Shown: positions 1 through 11,305 of the stretch, one piece after another
Layout of the letters: the number at the start of each line of letters is the position of its first letter
Position numbering within the stretch: position 1 is the stretch's first letter
Assembly (NCBI GenBank): GCA_021396245.1
Contig: WNYE01000071.1
Span: 62,001-126,000, forward strand
Source: Sporothrix humicola
Lineage: Eukaryota > Ascomycota > Sordariomycetes > Ophiostomatales > Ophiostomataceae
Direction of reading: 5' to 3'
DNA: 64,000 nt
Position numbers and translations under genes: made by a program
The notes under the pieces: model-generated
Database searches by the model: none
Told to the model about the DNA's origin: nothing
Seen by the model: only the letters and a program-made list of their open reading frames with translations

Positions 1-2214
1 TCCGTCACCCGCTGCCTGACCCACTTTGTCGACCTTATCACCAAACAGCAGGTATCCCCCACCAACTACCTCCTCCCCGAAGACGTCGAGATCGTCGGTC
101 TGGCCCCCCTGGACAACTGGACCGCTCTCCGTGAGAGTGACTCCAACAGCCCCTTCAAGCCTCATTTCGACGAGGAGGGCGTCGAGCGCAAGGGTTTCGC
201 GTACGAGACCCTGGCCCGCATCTATGACGTAGTCGAGTCCTCTGTGCGCCTCATCGGCGATACGTCGTTCCCTTGGGTCCTCGAGCAGCTGCAAGAAGAC
301 GGCCGCGAGGTGACCAAGATTTCCTACACCGAAGATCGCGCGTCTGCGCCTGCATCGACTGGCCCCCTCATGTCCATGCCGGCATCGGCCCCAGCCGTTT
401 CTGCTTCCTATGTGGCTGCGTCGGCTGCCACGGCCTCTGCCAGCCCGGCGCCTGCTATTATGCGGTCGGGCGGTGGCCGCGAGCCCCGTCAGCGTGGTCA
501 ACGCCAGAAGCAGCAGCAGCAACAACAACAGCAACAGCCCGAGGCAGCCGCCCCAGCTGTACAGGTCCAAGTCCAGGCTTCTCCTGCTCCCGTGGCTCCT
601 ACAGTCACCGTCGAGCAAATTTCCCAGCCCTTGCTCGCTCAGCAGCCCATCGGCGTCCCTGCCAATATCCCTCACCAGACCGACGGTCTCACTCGGCCTA
701 TGGCTTCTCCTCGTCGCGTGAGCTACAAAGACATGGACGACGATGATTTCCTGCCTGGTTCGATGAAGGAGCAGGAGCCACGGTTGATGACAATGGCCGC
801 TGGCCAGCAACCTGTTCGTGGGCCTCCAACTGCCGACGCCGAGCTTGACTTCCTTGAATCAGCCGCCTACAGCCGCGTCGCCAACTTCTTAAGCCCGCCT
901 GAGCTGCATCCCCATCCCTCCCAGGCTACTCCTCTCAATATGTCGCCCGCGTCGCCTTCTTATGGCATGCACTCGTCTACTGTTGACGATGTGTTTGGTC
1001 AACTGCAGACGCCGAACGTCTCAGGCGTGTCCAACCCTACAGCCATTCCGACGACCGCGATTTCCAACACGTCCAAGCCGATCCCGAGCTCACCCTGGGG
1101 TGGCAACAGCTACATGTACTCGCTAGGATACTACAGTCCGCAACAGCAGCAGCAGCAAATGTCTTACGGTATGGGTGGTCTTGGCGGCATGGAACGCCCT
1201 CCGCCGGCCAGTATCGAAGACCAGCTGGCGTACCTGACGCTAGCCAAGCAACAGGAACGGGCAGCGGCAGCCGCTACGGCTAATGCCCCTTCTGCTTCTC
1301 AGACTTCGGGTGCTGTTCCTATGCAGAACTCGTCCTCGTCGTACGGCATGGACAGTTTGTCTCGCGGCTTCCCCAGTGCCCTTTCGCCTGTTGGTGGCTC
1401 TAAGCATCAGCCACAGCAGCACAACCAAAGCCCTCTCGGCCAGAATAATGGTGCTCCCGGCAGCGGGTTCAACAACCCCTGGGCAGCACCGGCGAACAAC
1501 AACAACAACAACAACAACAACTCGCGCTTGCTTCCCCAGCAGCTACAACAGACCCAGGCGGCATCACTCGGTGTTGGCGGCGCTGTCGGCATGGGTGGCT
1601 TTGGTGGTTTGGGCGGTATCGGTGGCGGTCTAGGTGGCCAGCCGGCTCCGGCCTCTCCGTCTGGCATGCTGTACTCGAGCAACTTTACCATGAACAACAG
1701 CATGCCGTCAGTGCAGAGCTCGCGTGCTCCTGGTGGTGCCAGTGGCGGAAACGGCTTCTTTGATAATTCGTTTGAGTCGATTTATGGATCCAGCGCTGAC
1801 AACGGCGGCAACTACCAGTCGCAGCAGCAGCAACTCCAACAGCTGCAGCAAATGCAACAAATTCAGCAGCTCCAACAAATGCAACAGATGCACCACCTCC
1901 AACAAAAGCAACAACAACAAGAGCAGCAGCGGCAACAGATGGCGGCTGCCTATGGTGGCTACGGAGATTATACTGATCGGCTCAACGGTAACAGCGCTTC
2001 CGCTGCCGCCGCCATCGGCTCACCTTCAGGCACATCCAGTGCCATGTGGCAAGATGCGGCGACAGCCTGGGGGCGTGGCGGGCCGCTGGGCAAGGATGAC
2101 CCGACGCATTTCCACAACTCAGTGCACCATGCGCTGCTGGAGGACTCGAATGCCTATGACCGGAACGCACTTTTGAGCGCCCTGGACGACAAGAACAGTC
2201 CTTCCCAGCGGTGA
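1..2214 (+). CDS. Est1/Smg7-like protein, C-terminal part (5' truncated by window)
   Basis: The frame is open from base 1 without a start codon, so only the last 737 residues are seen and the gene begins upstream. Residues about 1-110 contain LPEDVEIVGLAPL followed by an acidic and aromatic stretch. This resembles the end of the Est1 DNA/RNA-binding domain of Smg7/Ebs1/Est1 family proteins (compare the family motif LPED-ELRGF-PL), which act in telomerase recruitment or nonsense-mediated mRNA decay. The TPR part would lie outside the window. The remaining roughly 620 residues are low complexity: a run of ten Gln near residue 175, a poly-Asn run near 500, a Gly-rich patch near 530-545 and a Gln/Met-rich stretch near 610-650. 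The tail is Ala/Ser/Gly rich and ends at TGA. Family assignment is moderate because the catalogue-defining N-terminus is missing. The next gene is convergent. Confidence 0.6.
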   Translation, partial: SVTRCLTHFVDLITKQQVSPTNYLLPEDVEIVGLAPLDNWTALRESDSNSPFKPHFDEEGVERKGFAYETLARIYDVVESSVRLIGDTSFPWVLEQLQEDGREVTKISYTEDRASAPASTGPLMSMPASAPAVSASYVAASAATASASPAPAIMRSGGGREPRQRGQRQKQQQQQQQQQPEAAAPAVQVQVQASPAPVAPTVTVEQISQPLLAQQPIGVPANIPHQTDGLTRPMASPRRVSYKDMDDDDFLPGSMKEQEPRLMTMAAGQQPVRGPPTADAELDFLESAAYSRVANFLSPPELHPHPSQATPLNMSPASPSYGMHSSTVDDVFGQLQTPNVSGVSNPTAIPTTAISNTSKPIPSSPWGGNSYMYSLGYYSPQQQQQQMSYGMGGLGGMERPPPASIEDQLAYLTLAKQQERAAAAATANAPSASQTSGAVPMQNSSSSYGMDSLSRGFPSALSPVGGSKHQPQQHNQSPLGQNNGAPGSGFNNPWAAPANNNNNNNNNSRLLPQQLQQTQAASLGVGGAVGMGGFGGLGGIGGGLGGQPAPASPSGMLYSSNFTMNNSMPSVQSSRAPGGASGGNGFFDNSFESIYGSSADNGGNYQSQQQQLQQLQQMQQIQQLQQMQQMHHLQQKQQQQEQQRQQMAAAYGGYGDYTDRLNGNSASAAAAIGSPSGTSSAMWQDAATAWGRGGPLGKDDPTHFHNSVHHALLEDSNAYDRNALLSALDDKNSPSQR

Positions 2215-2997
2215 AAGACGGAAGGAGGATTAAAGAAAGTTATAATAAAAAGAAGGATTCAAGGCCACGCCACCGACGTCGATTCTTTTATCGGCAGCAG
2301 ATAATATAGGAGTGATTTATTTTCTCGCCTCCAGCAACGATGCTCATGAAGAGCACAAGATGAGGAATAATGCACATGCCAGCAAGGCCAGGAAATGGCA
2401 GGCCGCGATTGTGGGCTATGTATGTGAGCATATTCAGTCTACAGATTGATTAAGAGATTATGGCCTGCTGGAGCCCGGAGGCCTTAACCGTCGGTGTATC
2501 AGATTAACAAGGATTCGGTTTAGTTGGAGATGTAACAATCCCTTGTATCTTGTCTAAATTCGACGGATTTTCTACCAATGCTTGCATCCCATGTCTATGT
2601 CTAATGAGTGATAAGATACACAATGAAGAGGGCTCTGTGGCCCGTATTTTGATTTTAGAATTTTCCAAACTATCAACGTTCTAGGAGGATATCATAAGTT
2701 GAATTTTTGTGTCATAGCAGCTGTTTTGTCAACCGCTTTTCATCCGCTAGCTTTCTTCTCGTTAAGCGAGAATGCTCCGTCCGCATTATACCAATATATG
2801 TTGTTCGTAAAAAACAAAAACAAGTAGAAAAATCATAACCTCCCTGTTGTTGAAACCTTTTTGAAAGACGCCAATCCTATGTTTGATGGCCGCCCTCTTT
2901 TGTGGACTCCTGATATGAAAATGAAATAAAAGAAATTTCTGAAAATGTAAAGAGATCGAATGAAATCAATTCAGAGGATCAACCTTTCTTTCCACGC
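2215..2997. other. convergent intergenic region (two 3'UTRs)
   Basis: This 783-bp AT-richer stretch lies between the stop codons of the Est1/Smg7-like gene and adenosine kinase. It should hold both 3'UTRs and polyadenylation sites (for example AATAAA-like runs near 2243 and 2926). I see no ORF with coding character and no repeat. Confidence 0.6.
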
Positions 2998-4179
2998 TTA
3001 TGCCTTGGGGGTGAAGGTCTGCTTGGGGAAGGGGTACGAGGCGCCGAGCTGGGTCAACGACAGGCTGGCCAACCACTGGCCCTGGTCGATGCTGACATCA
3101 AGGGGCTTGCCCTCGATGACACCGGCCAGAAGGCCGGCAGCGAAAGCGTCGCCGGCGCCCAGGGTGTCGACAATGGACTCCTTGGCAATGGCGCGGACGG
3201 GGTACTCCTTGACCTCGGTCTCGCCCTGGATGGCAACGAGGGTGGGCTGGCTGCCATGGGTGACAATGGCGACACGCTTGCGCTTGCCGTTCTCCTTGGG
3301 TAGATCGGCCATGTACTGGGCAATCTTCTTCAGGTCCTCGGTGGTAGCAGTGCCATCGACATCGGCCAGGTCAATGTTGCTGATGCCGTGGGTGTTGCCG
3401 AAAGCGGCGGCCTCGCCCTCGTTGCCGACAACGTAGTCCAGGTAGGGCAGGGTGGCGTCGAGGGCGTCCTTGAAGGCCAGCGGGATGAAGGGGGCCGAGA
3501 TGGACAGGGCAAAGACCTTGTCGTTGGCAGCGGCCTCCTTGGCCAGAGCCATAATGGCAGGCGGGCAGACCGTCAGGTGGTAGCCACCAATGTAGTAGGC
3601 CTCGGCGCCCTGGACGAGCGACCAGATGGCGGGGGACTGCAGGTGCTCGAGGTCGTAGTGGTTGGCAGCACCGAGATCCGTGATCATGGAGCGGTTGCCG
3701 GGGGTCACAACAACAGCGCAGCGGCCAGTGCCGACCTTCTCGTCAATGCGGTACTCGACACGCAGACCTGCCTTGGCGGCGGTCTCGCTCAGGACGTCGG
3801 CGTACTTGTCCTTGCCGACACCACCGAGGAAGACAACGCTGTCGGCGGGCAGGATGTACTGGGCACCGCGAGCAGTGTTCTGGGCAGCACCGCCGGCAGA
3901 CAGGACGGCGTTGCGGTTGTTGAGGAAGTCATCGTAGATGCCCAGGTGCTCGGGCTCGGCCAGGATGGCGTCGTTGGCCTTGATCTTGTAGGTGTCGAGG
4001 GTAGCCTGGTCGCCGTCGGCAATGATGTCTGAGAGGGATAGTTAGATTGTATTCAGAGGAAATGGAAAGGTTGAAAAGAATCAACAATCGTCAGCTATGG
4101 GGAACATGACGAGGAGGGGCAGCTTACCGAGGAGAGGGTTCTCCAGACACAGGAGGCGGAAGTTCTTGGGAGCAGCCAT
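2998..4179 (-). CDS. ado1: adenosine kinase (PfkB family)
   Basis: Two exons on the minus strand (4179-4128 and 4028-2998) encode about 360 residues, close to the usual fungal length. The intron of 99 nt has a GTAAGC donor; joining gives the family start MAAPKNFRLLCLENPLLDI. The protein phosphorylates adenosine to AMP with ATP in the cytosol, part of purine salvage and of the removal of adenosine released by the methyl cycle. Visible hallmarks are the N-terminal GG-AQN-ARG substrate loop region (GGAAQNTARGAQ) and the C-terminal PfkB signature DTLGAGDAFAAG with its catalytic Asp. The start is the first in-frame ATG and precedes the conserved N-terminus directly. The gene is convergent with the upstream Est1/Smg7-like gene. 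Confidence 0.95.
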
Positions 4180-5014
4180 TGTGGACAATTGGGTGTGGTA
4201 GGTGGAATTGAGGTGAAAGAAAAGGAATTGGTGATGTGAGAAGATCAAGAAAGAAGAAACAAGGGGACTAGAGAAAGGAGGTCAAAGTCGGAAGCGGGAA
4301 AGAGAGGACAGAGTGAGGGAGCTGCTCTTGCTGTATGTAATTGTAATACTGGCCGATAGTGGCAGTAGCGGGGTTACGGGCACAATCTCAAATCTGTAGC
4401 GCTGGGCCAGCAGGGTTTTCTCACCAGAGTGGGGCAGGTGTTGTCAAGAGGAAAGCACGTTTTCAAGACGGCACATGAAGTTCGGAGGCATGCAAAAGGG
4501 CTTTTCGGATGAATATCGACAAAAGGAGATATGCTCGTCCTCGGTTTGAAGATGGGATGATCGGTTGCCTGCTGTCAGTTGTCAAGAGAGCCAATGCCCA
4601 AGAAAACGATATCATAAATACAAATAACCAAAAAGAACAGCCTCATAAACCTCATCAAACAATCTGTCACATCTTCACATTTTGAGAGAATTTCTTTTAT
4701 TTTGAGAATAGCAGAATGGCGCCTGTTCCCAGTCGTTATCTTTCCCAGGCCCGCATCCGCCCCAGCACGCCTGCGTCGGCATCAAGAGGCGCGACAAAAG
4801 CACGGCGCTTGTTCCGCTGGAGAGAAAGAGCCCCGGAACTCCCGCCCGAAAAAGAAAGATTTATATGTTCAAAAAAATAGACAAATATTTTCTTTTTCGA
4901 TGCTTTTTTTTGTTTTTAAGACAAGAGGAAAAGAAAAAAGAGTCCCATGCCCGTACCCGTTATCCTCGACAACACAAACAGAAGATGAAAGACCAAAGAC
5001 AAAATAAAAACCCT
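4180..5014. other. adenosine kinase promoter and uL2 3'UTR
   Basis: An 835-bp gap. The part next to 4180 is the adenosine kinase 5'UTR and promoter (minus strand, pyrimidine-rich read on that strand). The part next to 5014 is the 3'UTR of the uL2 gene, with A- and T-rich runs near 4860-4940. No independent gene is seen. Confidence 0.6.
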
Positions 5015-5996
5015 TTAGTCCTTGACCTTCTGGGTACCGCGCAGCAGACCCGTTCTCCGCGCAGCAATAAGACCAGCCTTCTGGCCCTGGGCGGCGTATC
5101 TGGAGATGGTCGAGGCCTTACCGATATGCTGGTGGTTACCACCACCGTGAGGATGGTCGACGGGGTTCATGGCAACACCACGGGTCTTGGGCCAGCTGTT
5201 GCGCTTGACGGCGAACTTATGCTTGGCACGCGAAGCCTCTGTGGGGTGTATTAGCAACTGCAGCAAAAATATGAATACTTTGAAAGGGCTCGGGGGAACA
5301 TACTCAGCAGGGGCTTGTCGGTACGGCCACCACCGGCAACAATGCCGATCATGCCGCGGGCCTTGCTGCTGACGACCTTCTTGGCGCCAGACGGCAGCTT
5401 GATGCGGGTCTTGCCCTCATCGGGGTTGTGGCCGACAATCGTAATGTAGTTGCCGGACGTGCGGCCCAGAGCACCGCGGTCGCCAGCCTTCTCCTCAACG
5501 TTGGTCACAACGGTACCCTCGGGCATCGAGCCCAGGGGCAGGATGTTGCCAATGGTCAGAGTGGCGTTCTTGCCGGCGTAGACGAACTGGCCGGTGTACA
5601 TGCCCTCGTTGGCAATCATCGTCTCGGTGTGCAGCTTGAACCGGTAGGGGTCGCGGAACGAGACACGGGCCAGGGGAGCGCCCCGACCGGGGTCGTGGAT
5701 GATCTCGCGAACAATGCCGCGGATGTAGCCGTGGCGTTCGGCATAGTCGAGCTGGCGGAACTTGGCGGGGTTCTTCCGAAGGCGAGTGATCTGTGATGTG
5801 TGAGTGTGTGTTCTGAATCAATTCTAGCACTGCTGTTGTCTGCTGACTCGACGTCGTTGACTCGGCATGCTCTTCCATCTCTTCCTCATTTTATCCTTCC
5901 GCCATTCAATCTTTCTTCTCTCGATCGGGGAATTGTACGTACGGCCTTGAAGATGCCGCCAGCACCCTTGCGCTGATTGCGAATAACGCGACCCAT
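5015..5996 (-). CDS. rpl2: 60S ribosomal protein uL2 (Rpl2/L8)
   Basis: Three coding exons (5996-5943, 5790-5304, 5238-5015) give 254 residues, the same length as yeast Rpl2. Exon 1 encodes MGRVIRNQRKGAGGIFKA; the donors are GTACGT and GTATGT. Exon 3 carries the uL2 hallmark NPVDHPHGGGNHQHIGKAS, which reaches into the peptidyl-transferase region of the large subunit. The protein is an essential component of the cytosolic 60S ribosome. The ATG is preceded by a GGAGCC context and by a 5'UTR intron (6032-6398), common for ribosomal protein genes in this group. Nothing is broken. Confidence 0.97.
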
Positions 5997-6031
5997 GGCT
6001 CCGGATTAAATGTAAATGGGGTATCGGAGTC

Positions 6032-6398
6032 CTGCAAAGAAAGAAGAAACACTGTTTAGCAAATTGTCCGGTTGATGCAAAACGGTAAAGCGATGTATCG
6101 GTCGATATCTCGGTCACAATGTCGTCGGGAAGCCGTGCTGTCGTCGAGGAGAATCCAGAGCGTGCAGAACCTTCGTCCGAAGATGTCGTTGTTGCCAACA
6201 GAAAACCCAGAAAAAATTTGTCGTCGTGCAGCCCAAGCCCAGAAAGCGTCACAACCACACGGCCGAAAAACTTTTCGTTGTCGAATCTGTCAATTCCGTC
6301 GATTCCGTCGAGACGAGCGTCGTGCACACAATGAACAATCGAGCGAGGAGAGCCGGTGCGATCGAGATATCGTGCGATGGTAGGGGGTGCTGGCTTAC
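6032..6398 (-). other. 5'UTR intron of the uL2 gene
   Basis: On the minus strand a GTAAGC donor (6398-6393) and a pyrimidine-rich TTTCTTTGCAG acceptor (ending at 6032), with a TGCTAAAC branch-point-like sequence about 20 nt before it, define a 367-nt intron entirely in the leader. The first coding ATG follows 35 nt after the acceptor. Inferred from splice signals only. Confidence 0.65.
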
Positions 6399-8543
6399 CC
6401 TTTTGGATGGTTGATGGTGGTGATTAGGTAGAGGGAGGAAAAAGTTGGAATTTTCGAGATGCACCCGCTTTGTCGATTCTTTTGCGGGAATGGGAAGGGC
6501 GGACCACCCACCACACAATCCCAGGACCACACCAAAATAATTTTTTTTCGCACTTGGGGGTTTTAGTCTGGGTCAGGGCTGCCCTAAAATGTTAGTCATC
6601 CAGAATTTTGCACCAATTTTTCCGTGCTGGCTAAATAGAGTCACGTGAAATGAACTCATTATCGATAAGACAAATACATACAGTGTTAGGATACAGTTTC
6701 TGCTACGAGCTGTACTGTTCATAAGTGGGTCTTAGTCCCACCCGTGACTTAACGCGACCATCACTCTCACCACTTTGAACCTCACTCGCAACTGTCGAAC
6801 CCACATATCGTTGCTTCAACCAGCCATCACCTATGAATGGACTGTCATTACACTCTTCCTATCTATGTTACGACTTTTCATAAACGCTGAATTAGCATAT
6901 GTGCGCATTCATGGCCATGCGACACTGCTCTTCGATGCTTAGTCCTTGAGATGAATGAGAATCACACCCCTTCAGGTGACGTTTTTGTGAGTTTCCGATA
7001 TTCTCTGTCCTGTATTTTGATGGGGTCAACAGTTGCTAACATGTTGTGGCTCAGAGCGTGGATTTTTGTGCATTTCAGGCTTCATTGAGTGGTAGCCAGG
7101 ACGCGCTTTCACACCAGCCGGGATGAGACGAAAATCTTATCTCAGGCCTCTCCAACACACGTGGTTGACATTTCGTCTTAATCTCAAGTGAGACTTGGTG
7201 GATGTGAGCACAACTCATTGAGATCCATCTCGGACTGCGAGAAAAACATACATTTTGTGGCATTCATGAGGTGGATCTGCGAGGAACTGTCCATCTGGCT
7301 CACACATGCACATGAGAGCCCTAGTACATAGGGCAATGTGGGTGCAGTTTCAACCCTGAGCACACCGGCTTTGTGTCGTCACGGTATAGAAGTCTATGCC
7401 ATGCCACAAAATGGTATTCTTGGGCATCCACCAGATTCTGCCCTTTTGAATCATTCTTTCATGGCTTTGTCCCTTTTCATGGTGGTTGAGCCCTGGCTGG
7501 GGAGCGGGGTTATCTCTGGTTCCATTTTCAGCATCTTTCAAACTTGCCCTACATCTGCCATGACTCGTCACCGCCAATGCCACGAATCAATTATGCAGTT
7601 GAGCATATTTGAACCACACATGCTGCCCAACACTGATACGTCAGTCTCCCTTGTCATGATGTTGCTTTGGAAGGATATTATCACGATGTTGTGATGAACA
7701 TGTCATGGGAAACTATGGATAACAGGTACATCTATCCATGTGCCGGGTTGTCTATCGATAAAAAGGAAGAAACGTGATGGAGTTGATGGCAAAAGCATGA
7801 CGGTCTGGCGGGTTTGATAACGCCTGTGCGGTACTGCTCATCCGGCGTGATACGCCCTGGCCCCAATATGCCTGGCAAAACAAATCGAAACGTGTTTTCC
7901 CTCCCCTGTTATGGCCAGCAGCAAAACATGTATGGCGCACCTAACAGAAATCCAGAAAAGGCGGTCGTGGCGGGAATTTGCGTTGCGCCCTGTGTGGTTG
8001 GCCCCTTCCTAGGCAGGTCGCAATCTGCTCCGTAAATTGTAGTGCAGGGAAGGAGCGCGGCTCTCTTTAGCTCTTTAGTTCCGAATGGCAATTGCGACCT
8101 TTTTCCTTGGCCGCCCCAGGTCCATTGCACTTTCCCACATAACTCTTTAACTCTTCCCTGCGACTTCCCAATCAACTTTTAAAAACGCATCTTTTGGACG
8201 TTGTCAACATCAACTCCCATCCTCAGTCTTCGCACAAGTTGTTGCGCGTACCGGCCTCTCAACCCCAATTGCATTGCCATTGCGCGACGGCAGCGCTCCC
8301 ATCCCCGCGACACGTACTTTGTCGTGCGAAACCCGTGGCCTCGCAAAAGACTCGACGCGTCTCGAAAAGGCGCCTTTCGAACCCCACACTCCCTTTCCCA
8401 GCCAAAAAAGCAAGACAACACGACAAAACAGACAGGAGAGATTGGTTTTCTGGACACAGGACACGAATTGCCACAAGCAAACTCTTGCATCTTCACAACT
8501 ACGTCCTCCATCTACCTCAACCTTCCTCCCCATATCCGCAGCC
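6399..8543. other. uL2 promoter, 2-kb intergenic region and leader of the WHIM gene
   Basis: The left part (6399 to about 6620) is the uL2 leader and promoter, with CACCACACAAT at 6509-6519 and CAGAATTTTGCAC at 6601-6613. Near 6660 lies the GATA-type palindrome TTATCGATAA. The middle (6680-8000) has only short random ORFs and one weak solo-LTR-like stretch near 6680-6890. From about 8150 to 8543 the plus strand is C- and A-rich and probably forms the 5'UTR of the next gene. Confidence 0.5.
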
Positions 8544-10817
8544 ATGTCGTCAGACGACGAGCTCTCCGAACTGTCGTCGTTGTCGTCGCTCTCGCCAGCG
8601 CCGACCGACGACGAGTCCGACCTCCAATTGCGCCCCGAGAAGGGCATCCTCAAGTTCTTCCACAAGGTGCCCAAGCCCAAGACGACAATTAAGCTCACGA
8701 ACAAGAACAAGGGCAAGGCTGTTGCTGCACCAGCTGCAAGCACTGCCAAGAAGGGCAAGAAGAAGGCCGCTGGCAACGGCAAGGATGCCGAGAAGAAGGA
8801 AGATGACAGTGACGATAGCGACGCGCGCGCATCAAAACGCCACCGGGAACCATCACCGCCGCACGAGTACGTGCTGGCCGACAACCAGGACATTGCCGTA
8901 AGTGCTCACCGGCTCTTTTTGCTCTTTTCTGTTTTTTTTTGTCTTTTGACGCGAAATGTCGCGTCTTACGCTGCAATTTACGCGTAAATGAGGCCAAAAA
9001 CTAACTTGACGTTCCTCGCCCCAGTTCATCGTCCTCTTCCGCAACCGCTTCGCCGAGGCGTTCCCCAAGAACCTCGTCACCTTCGGTCCCCAAGAACTCG
9101 AGCGCGACATTGTCGATACTGTCCCCAGTGAGCGCGTAGAGTACTTCCTTTGCGCGTTACTCAAGCTCCTTCTTAACCGCCAGCAAGACGTAAAGTAAGT
9201 GAAGCACTCTCTCACCTCTCCCAACGCGCCATTGCCAGTCACTAACCAGCGCGCTCTCTTTGCAGACCCGGCCATTACCACCGCGCCCTCGATGAAGCTG
9301 TCCAGTCAAACAAGTCGCAATGGGTCTCCGAGTGGAAGGAGAGCCCACTCGCCGAGGGCAAGACCTTCCAGACCATGACACCCGCCGAGCGCCTGGCCCT
9401 CCTGCGCGCCCTCATCCTCTGGGCCATATCCTCATCCAAAGTCCTCCGCGACATCATCGAGCAAGCATACAAGGGCAAGCGGAAAAACGAAGACGAGAAC
9501 GTGCCCGTCTCGGTCCAAGCCTGGGGCAACGACAGCGACAAGCGGCGCTACTACTTGGTTGAGGGACGCGACGACACCGCGTTCCGCGTCTATCGCGAGA
9601 GCAACCCGGCGGGTTTCATCAACCGCACGTGGTGGAGCGTTGCAGGCTCCATTGACGAGATCAAGGTGCTGATTGAGCGGCTCGAAACACACGACGGCGG
9701 TCCGAGGGCCCGCAAGCTGGCCAAGCGGCTGCAGGACGAGATCCCGCGCTTCGAGGCAACCGAGGAGAAGCGCCGTCGCAGAGAGTACCGCCAACAGCAG
9801 CGCGACCGCTTCAAGCGGCCCGAGCCTGGTTTCTCGCTGTACGAGGGCCGCACGCGCGGCAAGCGCATTAAGTACACCTACTCGGACGATGAGGACTTTT
9901 ATACGGACTCGACAGACCTGCGCCGGTCGGCACGCCATACGGGCACGCACACGCCCGCGGAGCCCGTGGTCACGGCTAGCGGCCGCCAGATCCGGGCACC
10001 CAGCCGGCTCAATGGCGGCTTCAGCGCCACAGCAAGCATTCAGGGCGACTCGGCCATGGATGCTGATGCCGAGGCTACAACGGGCGGCGAGGAGCGGGAG
10101 CTGTCCCTTGGTCCCACTGGTCGGCCACGGCGGTCAGCAGCGGTTAACCACAGCATGAACGGCTGGTCGAACAAGAAGCAGGAAGAGGAGTATGATGAGT
10201 ATGACTCGCAAGCCGATGAGGAGGAGGAAGAAGACGACAACCACAGCGAGCCCGATCTAGGCGACGACGAAGAGGACGAGGATGAGGAGGCATTTGAGGA
10301 GGGCAAGGACGCCATGCTTTTGGACGAGGAGGAAGAGGCCGAGGTGGCCGACAAGAGCAACGGCAGCGTAGTGGTCAAGCTCCCTGTTAAGGCAGTACTG
10401 GACCAAGACACGGGCAAGTGGGAGAAGGGCGGTGCAGCGGCAGAGGAGGGTGCCGCAGCTACAGCAGCATCAACACAGCGACTCTCTGGTGCTTCGACAC
10501 CCATCAACGGCAACAGCAAAGACAACGACGAGGGTGAGGCGGACGTCACAATGACCGGCTCAATCGCCCAGAGCAGCGATGCCACAGCGACCTCACCCGT
10601 TGTGCAGCATGTGGATTCCCAGTCCAAGGATGAGCCATTGGTCGACAAGACGGTTGATCACAACATCCCCGAGGCCACCAAGGAGCCCGTGCGTCCTGGA
10701 ACACCGGGCAAGGAGAATGGTGTCCCGCCTGCTGTGACTTCGACGCCGCTGGCTTACCGGGGAAGCCCTGAGAAGACACACCAGACACCTCGGCCGGTGG
10801 ATGTTGCTGGGAACTAG
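8544..10817 (+). CDS. WHIM-domain nuclear protein, probable chromatin factor
   Basis: Three exons (8544-8897, 9025-9194, 9266-10817) encode 691 residues. I chose ATG 8544 (MSSDDELSELSS, good GCAGCC context) over in-frame upstream ATGs because the fungal family starts with such an acidic/Ser motif. Residues about 118-260 (FIVLFRNRFAEAFPKNLVTF to the HYHRALDEAVQ region) look like a DDT-like segment. They are followed by a WHIM1/2-like segment with GNDSDKRRYYLVEG near residues 300-330; these motifs occur in ISWI-associated subunits and bind linker DNA or the remodeller. The N-terminus is Lys-rich, and the C-terminal half is acidic (long Asp/Glu tracts near 510-560) and disordered. A role in chromatin remodelling is inferred from the domain type only. 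Confidence 0.7.
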
Positions 10818-11305
10818 ATAGGGATTGTGGGAACGGGTGCATTTTCAAAGCATATATTAATCTGGGCGTGTTCTGCTTTAAGATTTTTTACATTCATGTT
10901 TGTATTGACTCGTGATATATTTTATTTCGTTGTTGTTTATTCGGATGTTTTTCATATGGTTTTTTAGAAGCTGGGAAAGGACATTGTCCGGTTGAGAAGG
11001 AAGCAAGTCGGCGTCTGCACTCATAAAAGATAGGATCGGTTTCTGTTGTTCTCATCGACTACTTGGCTTTCGTCCCTTGTTGTCTCCAATTTTGCAATGT
11101 ATATTCTCTTTCATTCATGTTCTACCCGTGCACCATGTCACCTTTTTATGCTTGGGAAGAATGAGAGCAAAGTGGTGGATTCTGTACATGATATCCATGC
11201 ACCTCATATGCCTGTCTAATTCAAGTCGTCCCGCGTCGTATATGCTAATATGTCCCAATATGTACAGTTCATTCTTGTTTCCCATCACACCTTCATGCCA
11301 TCTTC
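10818..11305. other. convergent intergenic region
   Basis: A 488-bp T-rich spacer between the WHIM gene stop and the DUF1770 gene stop. It should contain both 3'UTRs. Nothing else is recognised. Confidence 0.6.

Noticed and set aside
3388..4032. Plus-strand ORF of 214 codons opposite adenosine kinase
   Set aside because: Antisense shadow of a strong coding exon, with Gly/Val/Asp bias and no recognisable family.
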